This document shows, one piece after another, positions 17,644-27,238 of a stretch of DNA of 64,000 bases. Source of the DNA: F23-D06 sp045132055 (GTDB taxonomy: Bacteria > Bacteroidota > Bacteroidia > Bacteroidales > WCHB1-69); assembly GCA_045132055.1 (NCBI GenBank), contig JBGURP010000007.1, forward strand, positions 267,541 to 331,540, given 5' to 3'. Below the pieces are notes generated by a model, which had not been told where the DNA came from, made no database searches, and saw only the letters and a list, made by a program, of their open reading frames with translations. Both the position numbers and the translations under genes were made by a program. Positions within the stretch are counted from its first letter, which is position 1; each line of letters starts with the position of its first letter.

Positions 17644-20054
17644 AAAGAGCCGTTTCTGCCATCCTGTTTTTGACATTCGTCATGTCCCTGCATGCGCAGG
17701 AAATTCTGCATCTGTACAACGGCAGCAGTGTCATCTTTGAAAAATCCGTTTCCGAGATTGACAGCATCCATTTTCAGGGCAGTCAATCCATCTTCAATTT
17801 AGGCAACAGCTACCTTACCTTCCCAGTTAGTGTAGTGGACAGCATCACCTTCAGCAACGAGAGTCTGCTGGGCGATGAAATCTACATCACCTGGAACGGA
17901 AATAACGTCAATATCATCAATCCCTACGCCAACAATGGCGTGAATATTACCAACGACGGGGCTAAAGTTACAGTGACCGTAACCTCAACCGTGCAGGACA
18001 TTGTCTATCACCTGTCGGGCAGCTCTTCGGAAGGGTATCTGTACATCACGCCCAACAAGCGTTTCACCCTTTCCTTGGAAGGCCTTTCGCTCACCAACAG
18101 TGAAGGACCGGCCATTGACATTCTCGTAGATAAGAAGACCAATGTCATTTTAGCCGACGGCTCGCAAAACTTCCTGAATGACGGGACGGCCAACCCGAAG
18201 AAGGCGGCCTTGCAAAGCAAGAGCGAGCTAATTTTTTATGGCAACGGCACGTTGACCGTGAACGGTTACAAGCGCAACGGCATCCACAGCGACGATTACG
18301 TGCAGATTAACAGTGGCAACATTGTCGTGGCTTCTGCTGCCGCCGACGGCATCCATTGCGACTACTTTGTGATGAACGGCGGCACCCTGAACATCGCCGC
18401 TTCCGGTGACGGCGTTGACGGGGACACCGGTTTTATCGAGGTTTATGATGGAACTATCACGATCAACGTCCCAGCCGATGACAAGAAGGGAATGAAGTGC
18501 GACAGTACCATCACCATCAACGGCGGCCATATCACCATTAACAACAGTGGTGACCAGAGCAAGGGATTGAAGAGCGGCCTGAGCACCTACATCAACGGCG
18601 GCGAGCTCACCATCAACTCCACGGGCACGCTCGTCAGCGAGACCACCACCTCAGGGGTTGACCTTTCCTACTGCACTGGCATCAAGGCCGACAAAAGCCT
18701 GTTCGTCACGGGCGGTTTGGTCACCATCACCTGCCCTGCAACCAATGCCGGGAGCAAGGCCATCAGTTGTGACAGCAACATCGTCATTTCCGGCGGCAAG
18801 CTCAACCTGACCTCTTTAGGTTCCTGCGCCAAGTATCTGGTTAGCGGCACCACCTACGACAGTTATGCTTCTGCTTGTATGAAAGCTAACGGAGATATCA
18901 CCATTTCGGGCGGTGACATCACGGCCACGGCAGCCGGACGCGGCATCAGCTGCGATGGCAACTACACCCAGACGGGCGGTCATGTCATTGCTTCCACCAA
19001 CGCGATAGGCTTCACCACCATGGGAACGGGCACCTCCTGCACCGACGGTTTTGCGTCCGCTTGTTTGAAGGCAGACGGCAATATCATATTCACGGCAGGC
19101 AGTTTCAATGGTTCCAGCACGGGCAAAGGCGGTCGTGGTATCGTAGCCGACGGCACCATGACCTTTGGCGAAGTTGGCGCGGCTGACAGTCTGCTTGTGG
19201 TTTACGTCACTACCAGCGGCGCGCCTGTGAACGCATCTTCTGGTGGCGGCGGCTGGCCTGGCGGAAGCAGCACCGATTATTGGAAAGGTTTGCCCAAAGG
19301 GTTTAAAATCGAAGGCAGCATCACCATCAACAGCGGGCATTTGCAGAGTTACTGCTCTCAGACCTCCGGAGACCCCACTGGCGAAGCTCTTGAAAGCAAG
19401 GATTCTCTTTTCATCAACGGTGGTTATGTAGAGGCCAATGCATACGACGACGCCATCAATGCCGCTTCTTTCATTGGCATCAACGGAGGACATATATGGG
19501 CCTACTCACGCGGCAATGATGCCATTGACTGCAACGGCACCAGCCTGCGTTTCTACGGCGGGGTCATCATCGCTCGCGGTAGCGAATGCGCCATTGATGA
19601 TAACAGCGACCACGGCGGAAAACTGTACATCAATAACGCCACTCTCATTGCCCTTGGCGGCAATATGGGTTCCATAGAGGGCACGCCTACTCTCACTGGA
19701 CAAAAGTACTTGACTCTCGGCAGTTCTGGCGGAGGCGGATGGCCTGGTCCTGGCGGCGGAGGCGGAAGCAGCACTGCTCAAACCATTGCACAGAACGGCG
19801 TATGCGTCAAAAACAGCAGTGGCACGGAAATTGTTACTTACAAGATGCCCACCGTCAACAACGGCAGCAACGGCTTTGAGAGCATCGGTACCAGAGGTGT
19901 ATCCGGTCTTTTCATCACCACGCCTGCCATCCAAAGCGGCACATACACCTACTACACCTCACCGACCATCAGCGGAGGCACCAACTGGCACGGATACTAT
20001 ACCGGTGCCACCGTGACCACTTCTGGCAACGGCACCTCCACCACTGCACATTAA
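17640..20054 (+). CDS. Secreted beta-helix carbohydrate-binding-like protein (DUF4353 type)
   Basis: This 804-residue protein has a signal peptide (about 1-20, ending LHAQ). A short N-terminal segment resembles the middle of the upstream protein (SEIDSIHF and VVDSITFS). A long repetitive region (about 95-680) is built of short beta strands with recurring INGG, ISGG and ADG motifs, typical of DUF4353 carbohydrate-binding-domain proteins. Gly-rich linkers SSGGGGWPGG and SSGGGGWPGPGGGGG occur near 535 and 700. The C-terminus has no obvious type A or B sorting domain. It is translationally coupled to the small T9SS protein, so the two probably act together. Carbohydrate binding is known for the family only by annotation, so the ligand is not claimed. 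Confidence 0.8.
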   Translation: MKRAVSAILFLTFVMSLHAQEILHLYNGSSVIFEKSVSEIDSIHFQGSQSIFNLGNSYLTFPVSVVDSITFSNESLLGDEIYITWNGNNVNIINPYANNGVNITNDGAKVTVTVTSTVQDIVYHLSGSSSEGYLYITPNKRFTLSLEGLSLTNSEGPAIDILVDKKTNVILADGSQNFLNDGTANPKKAALQSKSELIFYGNGTLTVNGYKRNGIHSDDYVQINSGNIVVASAAADGIHCDYFVMNGGTLNIAASGDGVDGDTGFIEVYDGTITINVPADDKKGMKCDSTITINGGHITINNSGDQSKGLKSGLSTYINGGELTINSTGTLVSETTTSGVDLSYCTGIKADKSLFVTGGLVTITCPATNAGSKAISCDSNIVISGGKLNLTSLGSCAKYLVSGTTYDSYASACMKANGDITISGGDITATAAGRGISCDGNYTQTGGHVIASTNAIGFTTMGTGTSCTDGFASACLKADGNIIFTAGSFNGSSTGKGGRGIVADGTMTFGEVGAADSLLVVYVTTSGAPVNASSGGGGWPGGSSTDYWKGLPKGFKIEGSITINSGHLQSYCSQTSGDPTGEALESKDSLFINGGYVEANAYDDAINAASFIGINGGHIWAYSRGNDAIDCNGTSLRFYGGVIIARGSECAIDDNSDHGGKLYINNATLIALGGNMGSIEGTPTLTGQKYLTLGSSGGGGWPGPGGGGGSSTAQTIAQNGVCVKNSSGTEIVTYKMPTVNNGSNGFESIGTRGVSGLFITTPAIQSGTYTYYTSPTISGGTNWHGYYTGATVTTSGNGTSTTAH

Positions 20055-20076
20055 TTGTAACTGAAAAAACCAAACT

Positions 20077-22380
20077 ATGTACAACAGCCAATCTAAAAAG
20101 AAGCAAAACGACTCCACCAAGGACAACAACCGCCCTGCTTGGGTCAAGCCATTTTGGACAGCCTATTTCGGTTTCCTAGGCATACTTTTACTGCTTTTTA
20201 TCCTCATATCCCTAGGATGGATTGGATATATGCCATCATTTACGGAGTTGGAGAACCCCTCCGCCAACCTGGCCACTGAAGTCATTTCAGAGGACGGCGA
20301 GCTTTTGGGCACCTATTATCTGGAGAACCGCTCCAACTGCAAATACGGTGACCTGTCGCAACCGCTGAAGGACGCGCTGATTGCCACGGAGGACTCCCGT
20401 TTCTACAAGCACTCGGGAGTGGACATGCGTGCTCTGTTCCGCGTGGCGGGCGGTGTGCTTACCTTCCACCACAAGGGCGGAGGTAGCACCATCACCCAAC
20501 AGCTGGCCAAAAACCTGTTCCCGCGCGGTCAGAAGATGAACAAAGTCAAGCTGGTATTCATCAAATTCAAGGAGTGGGTGGTCGCCACCAAGCTGGAACG
20601 CAAATACTCCAAAGATGAGATTTTGGCCATGTATTTCAATACCGTGGATTTCGGCAACCAAGCTGTCGGCATCAAATCAGCGGCACGCACCTATTTCGAC
20701 AAGAGTCCATCGGAAATCAACACCGAGGAGGCTGCCCTGTTGGTCGGCATGCTCAAAGCGCCCACCAAATACAGTCCGCGACGCCACTATCAGGCCGCCC
20801 TGGAACGTCGTAACGTGGTTCTCGGCCAGATGAAAAAATACGGTTACCTGAACGAAGCTCAATTCGACTCCATCAAGGCACTGCCCATCGACATGACCAA
20901 CTTCAAGTCGCAGGCACACTACGCCGGCAAGGCCACCTATTTCAGAGAGTATCTTCGACTGATGCTCAAAGAATGGTGTGCCAACAACCCCAAGAAAGAC
21001 GGTTCCCACTACGACCTCTATTGTGACGGTCTCAAGATATACACCACCATTGATTCCCGTATGCAACAATACGCCGAGGAGGCAGTCAAGGAGCACGTCT
21101 GCGACTATCTGCAGCCGCTGTTTTTCCAGCATTTCAAGGGTGTGAAAAATGCTCCTTTCGTCAATTTGTCAGAGGAGCAAACCAACCGGATTTTGTGGAA
21201 TGCCGCCAAGCTTTCGGAACGATATGACCGTGCCAAAGATGCCGGTTTGAGCGATGAACAGATCAAAGCCCAATTCAACAAGAAAGTCCCCATGACGGTA
21301 TTCTCCTACCAAGGAATGAAAGACACCGTGATGACTCCTTTTGACTCTATCCGCTATTACAAATCATTCCTGCAATGCGGACTGATGTGCGTGGAGGCCA
21401 AGTCGGGGCACGTGAAAGCCTACGTGGGTGGCACAAACTACGAGTATTTCCAATTTGACCACGTCAAGTTGTCCCAGCGGCAGGTGGGATCCACCTTCAA
21501 ACCATACGTATATACGGTAGCCATGCAGAGCGGCGAATTCGACCCGTGCACGATGGTTCCCAACGTGCCCGTGACCATCGAAGTTCCCGGAGGTTCCTGG
21601 ACACCACGCAACTCGGGCGCGCATCGCGAAGGTGAGATGATGCCCTTGCGCGAAGCTTTGGCCTTCTCGCTCAACCAAGTGTCTGCCTATCTGATGAAAC
21701 GCTATGGTCCAGAGGCAGTCATTTCCCTTGTGCGCAACATGGGCATGACCTCCGAGATTCCGGCTGTACCTGCCATCTGTCTCGGCGCGTGCGAGCTCAC
21801 GCTGTACGAGCAGGTAGGTGCCATCAACTGTTTCCCCAACCAAGGTGTTTACGTAGAGCCTATCTTCATCACCCGCATCTGCGACAAGGATGGCAACGTC
21901 ATCTACAACAGGTTGCCCAAGACCAATGAAGCCATTGACCAGATTACAGCCTTCAAGACTGTTCGTCTGATGCAAGGCGTGGTGGACTACGGTACTGGCG
22001 GCCGACTCCGCAGTCAATATAAGCTGGACTTCCCTGTGGCCGGCAAGACGGGTACCACGGACAATCAGTCGGACGGCTGGTTTGTGGGCTATACGCCGTT
22101 GCTCACCTGCGGGGTGTGGGTGGGCTGCGAGGATCGTTCTGCGCACTTCCGAAGCACTGCATTGGGGCAAGGCGCACGCACGGCAATGCCTGTGTTCGGC
22201 CTTTTCATGAAGAAAGTTTATAGCGACCCAAAACTCCCCTACTACGCCATTGCCACCTCACCTAACAAATCTGCCAAGACGGGCTACTACTTCCCCATCC
22301 CATCTGCCTACACAGGCGACGAGTCGGGGTGCAATGAGGATAAGAGCACGGCACCTCACGACAAATTGAATTTTGATTAA
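20077..22380 (+). CDS. mrcA: Penicillin-binding protein 1A (transglycosylase/transpeptidase)
   Basis: A bifunctional class A PBP that polymerises and cross-links peptidoglycan in the periplasm. It has 767 residues with one N-terminal membrane anchor (about 30-50). The GT51 domain has the catalytic Glu in IATEDSRFY (E105) and the GGSTITQQLAKN motif. The transpeptidase domain has the SxxK serine in GSTFKP (about S472), SLN, and KTGTT (about K657). It starts 22 bases after the beta-helix gene and is convergent with the AddB-like gene, 4 bases apart, with no terminator between. Confidence 0.96.
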   Translation: MYNSQSKKKQNDSTKDNNRPAWVKPFWTAYFGFLGILLLLFILISLGWIGYMPSFTELENPSANLATEVISEDGELLGTYYLENRSNCKYGDLSQPLKDALIATEDSRFYKHSGVDMRALFRVAGGVLTFHHKGGGSTITQQLAKNLFPRGQKMNKVKLVFIKFKEWVVATKLERKYSKDEILAMYFNTVDFGNQAVGIKSAARTYFDKSPSEINTEEAALLVGMLKAPTKYSPRRHYQAALERRNVVLGQMKKYGYLNEAQFDSIKALPIDMTNFKSQAHYAGKATYFREYLRLMLKEWCANNPKKDGSHYDLYCDGLKIYTTIDSRMQQYAEEAVKEHVCDYLQPLFFQHFKGVKNAPFVNLSEEQTNRILWNAAKLSERYDRAKDAGLSDEQIKAQFNKKVPMTVFSYQGMKDTVMTPFDSIRYYKSFLQCGLMCVEAKSGHVKAYVGGTNYEYFQFDHVKLSQRQVGSTFKPYVYTVAMQSGEFDPCTMVPNVPVTIEVPGGSWTPRNSGAHREGEMMPLREALAFSLNQVSAYLMKRYGPEAVISLVRNMGMTSEIPAVPAICLGACELTLYEQVGAINCFPNQGVYVEPIFITRICDKDGNVIYNRLPKTNEAIDQITAFKTVRLMQGVVDYGTGGRLRSQYKLDFPVAGKTGTTDNQSDGWFVGYTPLLTCGVWVGCEDRSAHFRSTALGQGARTAMPVFGLFMKKVYSDPKLPYYAIATSPNKSAKTGYYFPIPSAYTGDESGCNEDKSTAPHDKLNFD

Positions 22381-22384
22381 TCAC

Positions 22385-25237
22385 CTACGCGCGGCGGCAG
22401 ATGTGCTTGAAGTCACAATAACCGCAATGGGATTCATCGTCAGTCTGGTTGAACGGCTTATCCTTGTCCAGGATTTCCGCCAGCAATTCTTGTATTGAGG
22501 ATTGAAATGCCTCCAAAACCTCAGCAGAGATACAATCCTCCGGCTCTCCACCACCCTCTATCAAAGCAGGATGCCAATAATCAGGGTAAGCGCCCGGCTT
22601 GTTCGCATCTTTGATGCACATGATGCCGCATTGCACTTGCGATGCCCGGCCAATTGCAGCCAAGTCCTCTTGTTTTGTTCGCTTCAACAACAAAGCATAG
22701 AACAAAAGTTGAAGCAGCTTTTCATACCGGACATCCTCCACCACCACTTTCATATTCGTCGAAGCCACTTTCAGATACGTGTCATCCACCTTGCCCGTTT
22801 TATAATCCACTACAACTGGATAGGTTTCTTCCTCGTTCTGATACATTTGAAGACGATCCAAGATACCATAAAGACCAATAGTATTTCCATCGGCAAGAGG
22901 TAAATCACACGTGACTTTCACCTCATTTCCGACAATCTTCACTTGGCCGGTCTCCAACTCTTTATCTGCTTTTTGCAGATAGTTGCACACATTGTTGTAC
23001 ACCATGCGCGTAGCCAAATACATTCGGCCGTGCGTCAGATCGTACATGCTCAGATTCAGTTTTATATCCTCGTTGTTCAGGATCTCCTGCGCAATTCTCT
23101 CTTCCGCATGGTCCAGAAAATCGCCGATAATCTGCCTGAAATCGGCAGGTTGTTCTTTAATTTCATTAAACACGGATTCCAGCAGGGCATGGACGACCGT
23201 GCCGATGATATTGCTCTCTATTCTTTCCTGGAACGACTGGCGAGGCTCAATGCCACAGAGGTTTCTATAATAAAACTGCAATGGACAGTTGATGTAACGT
23301 TTCAAAGCCGTGGCCGAGAAACTCATCTTCTTCAGTTTGCCCATCATCTCATCGGTTTTCTTCACCACAATATTCTCCGGCACCGATGCCTTGAACTGGA
23401 AACTCACCTGCGGATACTCCAACTGGATATTATCTAAATGATGCTCTTTCTTCAGAAACTCCAATTGCGTAATAAAGCGGCTCTTCTCCATCAGCGAGGT
23501 GTCAGAGTTGTTGTTGTACACCAAAACAATATCCTCTGCCCGTTGCAGCAGACGGAAAAAGTGATAAGCATATACCTGATCTTTGTACAGATAATTAGGT
23601 AACGAATCGTTGTCGTAGCGTATCTCAAACGGTAGCAAAGTGTTATAACTGATGCCTGCCGGCAGAACACCTTCGTTCACAGAGAGCATGATGATATGCT
23701 TGAAGTCCAAGGTACGGGTTTCGAGCAATCCCATCACCTGCAATCCTTTCAGCGGGTCTCCTTTGACAGGCAGAGAGAGGATATCGGTCTGCAAACCGAT
23801 GGCATATTTCACTGTTGACAGGGCAAACGACGGTTCTTGATGGATGTTTTCCAGAGCGGTATCCGCCGTTTTCAGAGCTTCCAGTAGCATGGACAAGAGC
23901 GCATATCCTTGGCCATCGCTGTCCACATGGCCCAACATTTGCTCTACGTACGCTATCAATACCGGCAGCAGAGTTTTCGTGTCCGTCGTAAAATCGGGGA
24001 GATACGCTGCAGGCAGATCGGTGCGGGAATAGAGAGCTCGCTGGTTGTTCTCCAAATCAGCCATTTTTTCCTTATACGATGCTTCGTCTGGGAACAGGCA
24101 CTGACGGACAAGAGGATTGCGCATCAAGGAGACCACATCCCGATGATGGAAGCGCATCTCCCCGCCACGGCTGTATCGCAACGCGGACTGGTACAAATCC
24201 AACAGTGTATTCAGCAAAGTGTATGCAGGCGTCGCTCTGAACGGATAGCCCATGGTAACGTTCACTCCTTCCATGCCATACGCCGACAAGAATGGCAACA
24301 ACAGCTGCTCGTCGGCCAGCACTACGGCGGTATTATCCAAACTACCCTCTTCACGTTGAATGCGCTTAATCTGATCAATCGCATAGTAAATCTGGTTCAT
24401 CTCCTTGGAAATCCCTACAATTTGAATGCGCTTCTGCGTCTCCTCATAATGATGGTTAACGTATTTCAGGCTCTCCATGTGAAGATTCAAGCCAGAGCAA
24501 ATTTTCTTCAAGAAATAGGCTGTGGTGAATCGGTTATCCTGATTGGAATCGCAATAAAACGGATCTATATCAAAGAAGAAACTGACATGGAAATGCTCTT
24601 TCAGATAGCGTATAACGGTCAATTCCGCCGGCGTGAAGACATGGAAACCGGCAAAAACAAAATGCTTGAAATTCAATTTCCTGGCATACACATCTATATG
24701 ATCGGCGCAATCTCGGTATTTGAGGCCGCCGTATGCCTTTCCTTCCTGACGCAACTGATTCCGGAAAAGGGTGTACAGTTCTGCCAGACGGGCATAAAAG
24801 CTCATCTTCTCTTGCAGGCTCTCCTTTTGGTCCTCATGTGCCATCGCAATGGTAAACTCCTTGTCAAAAGCCAGCGTCTTGAACACGTACTCACCATCTT
24901 GCAGTTGCATATCAATCTCATCAATATCGGAAAGATAGGCTGGAGCCCATGCCAACATCTCGTCGAACGACAACTCCAGCGGCGGGTCCATCTGACTGAC
25001 AGTCTCACGCAGCCGCACCAACAGTGACAGCTTGTCAAGGGTCTGCAACGGAGAGAGCATATCGATAAAATGCTCAATAGAATAAATGACTGGAAGAAAA
25101 GCGGGCAGTTTAAGATTATCCGAAATATGGTTTACCAGCATGCGGCGAGCGCGCTCGTTGGGCAGTACAATCACGGTCTCCTGCAAGGGCATGCCGGAAC
25201 TCACGATGCTTTTGGATAGATCTGACAGGAAGGACAT
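22385..25237 (-). CDS. AddB-like PD-(D/E)XK nuclease/helicase-related protein with Fe-S cysteines
   Basis: This is a 950-residue protein of the RecB/AddB nuclease class used in double-strand-break processing. The N-terminal helicase-like part includes LKHIIMLSVNEGVLP-type and YNNNSD segments. The C-terminal nuclease domain carries TYPVVVDYKTGKVDD, with the catalytic Asp and Lys. Four cysteines suited to a [4Fe-4S] cluster occur in NCPLQFYYR and CGYCDFKHIC at the extreme C-terminus, as in AddB. The start chosen is MSFLSDLSKS at 25237, because the 22 residues before it come from a low-complexity spacer. It lies downstream of lepA after a 168-bp repeat-rich gap. A partner AddA is not in the window. 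Confidence 0.85.
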   Translation of the reverse strand: MSFLSDLSKSIVSSGMPLQETVIVLPNERARRMLVNHISDNLKLPAFLPVIYSIEHFIDMLSPLQTLDKLSLLVRLRETVSQMDPPLELSFDEMLAWAPAYLSDIDEIDMQLQDGEYVFKTLAFDKEFTIAMAHEDQKESLQEKMSFYARLAELYTLFRNQLRQEGKAYGGLKYRDCADHIDVYARKLNFKHFVFAGFHVFTPAELTVIRYLKEHFHVSFFFDIDPFYCDSNQDNRFTTAYFLKKICSGLNLHMESLKYVNHHYEETQKRIQIVGISKEMNQIYYAIDQIKRIQREEGSLDNTAVVLADEQLLLPFLSAYGMEGVNVTMGYPFRATPAYTLLNTLLDLYQSALRYSRGGEMRFHHRDVVSLMRNPLVRQCLFPDEASYKEKMADLENNQRALYSRTDLPAAYLPDFTTDTKTLLPVLIAYVEQMLGHVDSDGQGYALLSMLLEALKTADTALENIHQEPSFALSTVKYAIGLQTDILSLPVKGDPLKGLQVMGLLETRTLDFKHIIMLSVNEGVLPAGISYNTLLPFEIRYDNDSLPNYLYKDQVYAYHFFRLLQRAEDIVLVYNNNSDTSLMEKSRFITQLEFLKKEHHLDNIQLEYPQVSFQFKASVPENIVVKKTDEMMGKLKKMSFSATALKRYINCPLQFYYRNLCGIEPRQSFQERIESNIIGTVVHALLESVFNEIKEQPADFRQIIGDFLDHAEERIAQEILNNEDIKLNLSMYDLTHGRMYLATRMVYNNVCNYLQKADKELETGQVKIVGNEVKVTCDLPLADGNTIGLYGILDRLQMYQNEEETYPVVVDYKTGKVDDTYLKVASTNMKVVVEDVRYEKLLQLLFYALLLKRTKQEDLAAIGRASQVQCGIMCIKDANKPGAYPDYWHPALIEGGGEPEDCISAEVLEAFQSSIQELLAEILDKDKPFNQTDDESHCGYCDFKHICRRA

Positions 25238-25257
25238 AGGTAAATGTGGGTGCAAGG

Positions 25258-25402
25258 GGTAAAGGAGGTGAATGTGGTAAAGGAGGTAAAGGAGGAGGTG
25301 CATAATTCCCCTTCTATTTTAGAAGGGGTGGCCGTAGGCCGGGGTAGTATTATGAGGGGTGAATGTGGTAAAGGAGGTAAAAGGGGTAAAGGAGGATATG
25401 GG
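25258..25402. repeat. Purine-rich direct repeats between lepA and the addB-like gene
   Basis: The spacer is dominated by copies of GGTAAAGGAGG. A 23-bp string beginning GTGAATGTGG is exactly repeated at 25268-25290 and 25359-25381 and flanks a REP-like hairpin unit. On the minus strand it is pyrimidine-rich leader between the two genes. Confidence 0.75.
25308..25348. repeat. REP-like two-hairpin element
   Basis: Arms CCCCTTCT and AGAAGGGG (8 bp, loop of 5) are followed by GGCC-GTA-GGCC and GGGGTAGT. The combination resembles palindromic repeats scattered through many Bacteroidota genomes. Only one copy is seen here. Confidence 0.65.
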
Positions 25403-25405
25403 AAG

Positions 25406-27193
25406 TTAGTCCAGTTTGAGCACTGCGAGGAAGGCCGATTGCGGCACCTCCACGTTGCCAATCTGGCGCATACGCTTCTTACCGCGTTTCTGTTTCTCCA
25501 GCAGCTTGCGTTTACGGGTAATATCGCCGCCGTAGCACTTGGCAGTCACATCCTTACGCACAGCCTTCACCGTCTCACGGGCAATAATCTTGGAACCAAT
25601 GGCAGCCTGAATAGCGATTTCAAACTGCTGGCGCGGAATCAACTCTTTCAGCTTCTCGCAGATGCGGCGACCGAAAGCATAAGCATTGTCGGCATGTATC
25701 AAGGCCGACAAGGCATCCACCGAATCACCATTCAAGAGGATATCCAGTTTTACCAAACGGGCCGGTTTGAAGCCGGTGATATGATAGTCGAACGAAGCAT
25801 ATCCTTTGGAGATGCTCTTCAGTTTGTCGTAGAAGTCGAACACAATCTCGCCCAGCGGCATGTCGAAGGTAAGCTCGATTCGATTGGCAGCTACGTACAT
25901 CTGGTTCACCAGCGAGCCTCGCTTGTCGATACAGAGCTTCATGATGGCGCCGATATAGTCATCCTTAGAGATAATCTGGGCACGGATATAGGGTTCCTCC
26001 ACGTGGTCGATTTCCGTGGGGGCGGGCATGCCAGAGGGATTATAGACATCCAGCCACTGTTTCTTGGTGGTCATCACCTTGTAAGAAACGTTGGGCACGG
26101 TGGCAATCACATCCTGGTCAAATTCGCGGTCGAGACGTTCCTCCACAATTTCCATGTGAAGCAATCCGAGGAAGCCGCAGCGGAAGCCGAAGCCAAGGGC
26201 AGCGGAAGACTCGGGTTCGAAGGTAAGGGAAGCATCATTGAGTTTCAGTTTCTCCAAAGAGGCGCGGAGTTCTTCGTACTGGTCTGCCTCCGTAGGGTAG
26301 ATACCCGCGAAGAGCATGGGCTTCACTTCTTGGAATCCTTCGATGGCCGTCTCGCACGGACGAGCAACATGAGTGATCGTGTCGCCCACCTTCACCTCCG
26401 AGGAGGTTTTGATACCGGTGATGAGATAGCCCACATCACCAGCAGAAAGGGTGTCCTTAGGCACGCGGTCCATCTTCAGAATGCCGATTTCGTCCGCATC
26501 GTATTCGCGCTTGGTGGAGACAAACTTCACCATTTCATGGGTCTTGATGGTTCCATTGAAAATGCGGAAATAAGCGATGATTCCACGGAATGAGTTGAAC
26601 ACAGAGTCGAAAATGAGTGCCTGCAGCGGGGCCTCAGGGTCGCCCTCCGGCGCAGGAATACGTTCAATGATGGCTTGCAGAATTTCTTCCACGCCCTGGC
26701 CAGTCTTGCCGGAGGCCTCGATAATGTCGGACTCGTCGCAGCCGATGAGATCCACAATCTGGTCTTTCACCTCCAAAGGCATGGCAGCAGGCATATCCAT
26801 CTTGTTGAGCACCGGAATGATTTCCAAATTGTTATCAATAGCCTGATAAAGATTGGAAATAGTCTGGGCTTGGACACCTTGGGTGGCGTCCACCAGCAAG
26901 AGTGCGCCCTCGCATGCAGCGATGGAGCGGGACACCTCGTAGGAAAAATCCACGTGGCCCGGAGTATCAATCAGATTGAGAATATATTTCTCACCCTGAT
27001 ACATATATTCCATCTGAATGGCGTGGCTTTTGATGGTAATGCCGCGCTCGCGTTCCAAGTCCATGTCGTCCAGCACCTGATTCTGGAACTCACGGTCATT
27101 CACCGTCTTAGTATATTGTAAAAGCCTGTCGGCCAACGTGCTCTTGCCGTGGTCGATATGGGCTATAATGCAAAAATTTCGGATATGTTTCAT
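25406..27193 (-). CDS. lepA: Elongation factor 4 (LepA)
   Basis: LepA is a ribosome-associated translational GTPase homologous to EF-G, implicated in ribosome assembly or back-translocation. It has 595 residues, the usual length. The G domain starts MKHIRNFCIIAHIDHGKST with G1, then DTPGHVDFSYE (G3) and NKMD (G4). The unique C-terminal domain ends KRMRQIGNVEVPQSAF. The ATG at 27193 is preferred over an upstream in-frame start because it matches the family and lies just 7 bases from a -7 box, giving a very short leader. The M14 gene lies upstream on the same strand. Confidence 0.97.
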   Translation of the reverse strand: MKHIRNFCIIAHIDHGKSTLADRLLQYTKTVNDREFQNQVLDDMDLERERGITIKSHAIQMEYMYQGEKYILNLIDTPGHVDFSYEVSRSIAACEGALLLVDATQGVQAQTISNLYQAIDNNLEIIPVLNKMDMPAAMPLEVKDQIVDLIGCDESDIIEASGKTGQGVEEILQAIIERIPAPEGDPEAPLQALIFDSVFNSFRGIIAYFRIFNGTIKTHEMVKFVSTKREYDADEIGILKMDRVPKDTLSAGDVGYLITGIKTSSEVKVGDTITHVARPCETAIEGFQEVKPMLFAGIYPTEADQYEELRASLEKLKLNDASLTFEPESSAALGFGFRCGFLGLLHMEIVEERLDREFDQDVIATVPNVSYKVMTTKKQWLDVYNPSGMPAPTEIDHVEEPYIRAQIISKDDYIGAIMKLCIDKRGSLVNQMYVAANRIELTFDMPLGEIVFDFYDKLKSISKGYASFDYHITGFKPARLVKLDILLNGDSVDALSALIHADNAYAFGRRICEKLKELIPRQQFEIAIQAAIGSKIIARETVKAVRKDVTAKCYGGDITRKRKLLEKQKRGKKRMRQIGNVEVPQSAFLAVLKLD

Positions 27194-27200
27194 AAGGCGG

Positions 27201-27208
27201 CAAAGATA
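27201..27208 (-). promoter_or_regulatory. -7 box of lepA
   Basis: Minus-strand TATCTTTG followed by CCGCC lies only 7 bases upstream of the lepA ATG, so the predicted transcript would be nearly leaderless. Confidence 0.6.
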
Positions 27209-27238
27209 CAAAAAAATATGGCAGTCTTAATTCCCCTA

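Noticed and set aside
23909..25027. A 372-residue plus-strand frame inside the AddB-like gene
   Set aside because: The minus-strand protein has nuclease and Fe-S motifs; the plus-strand frame has none.
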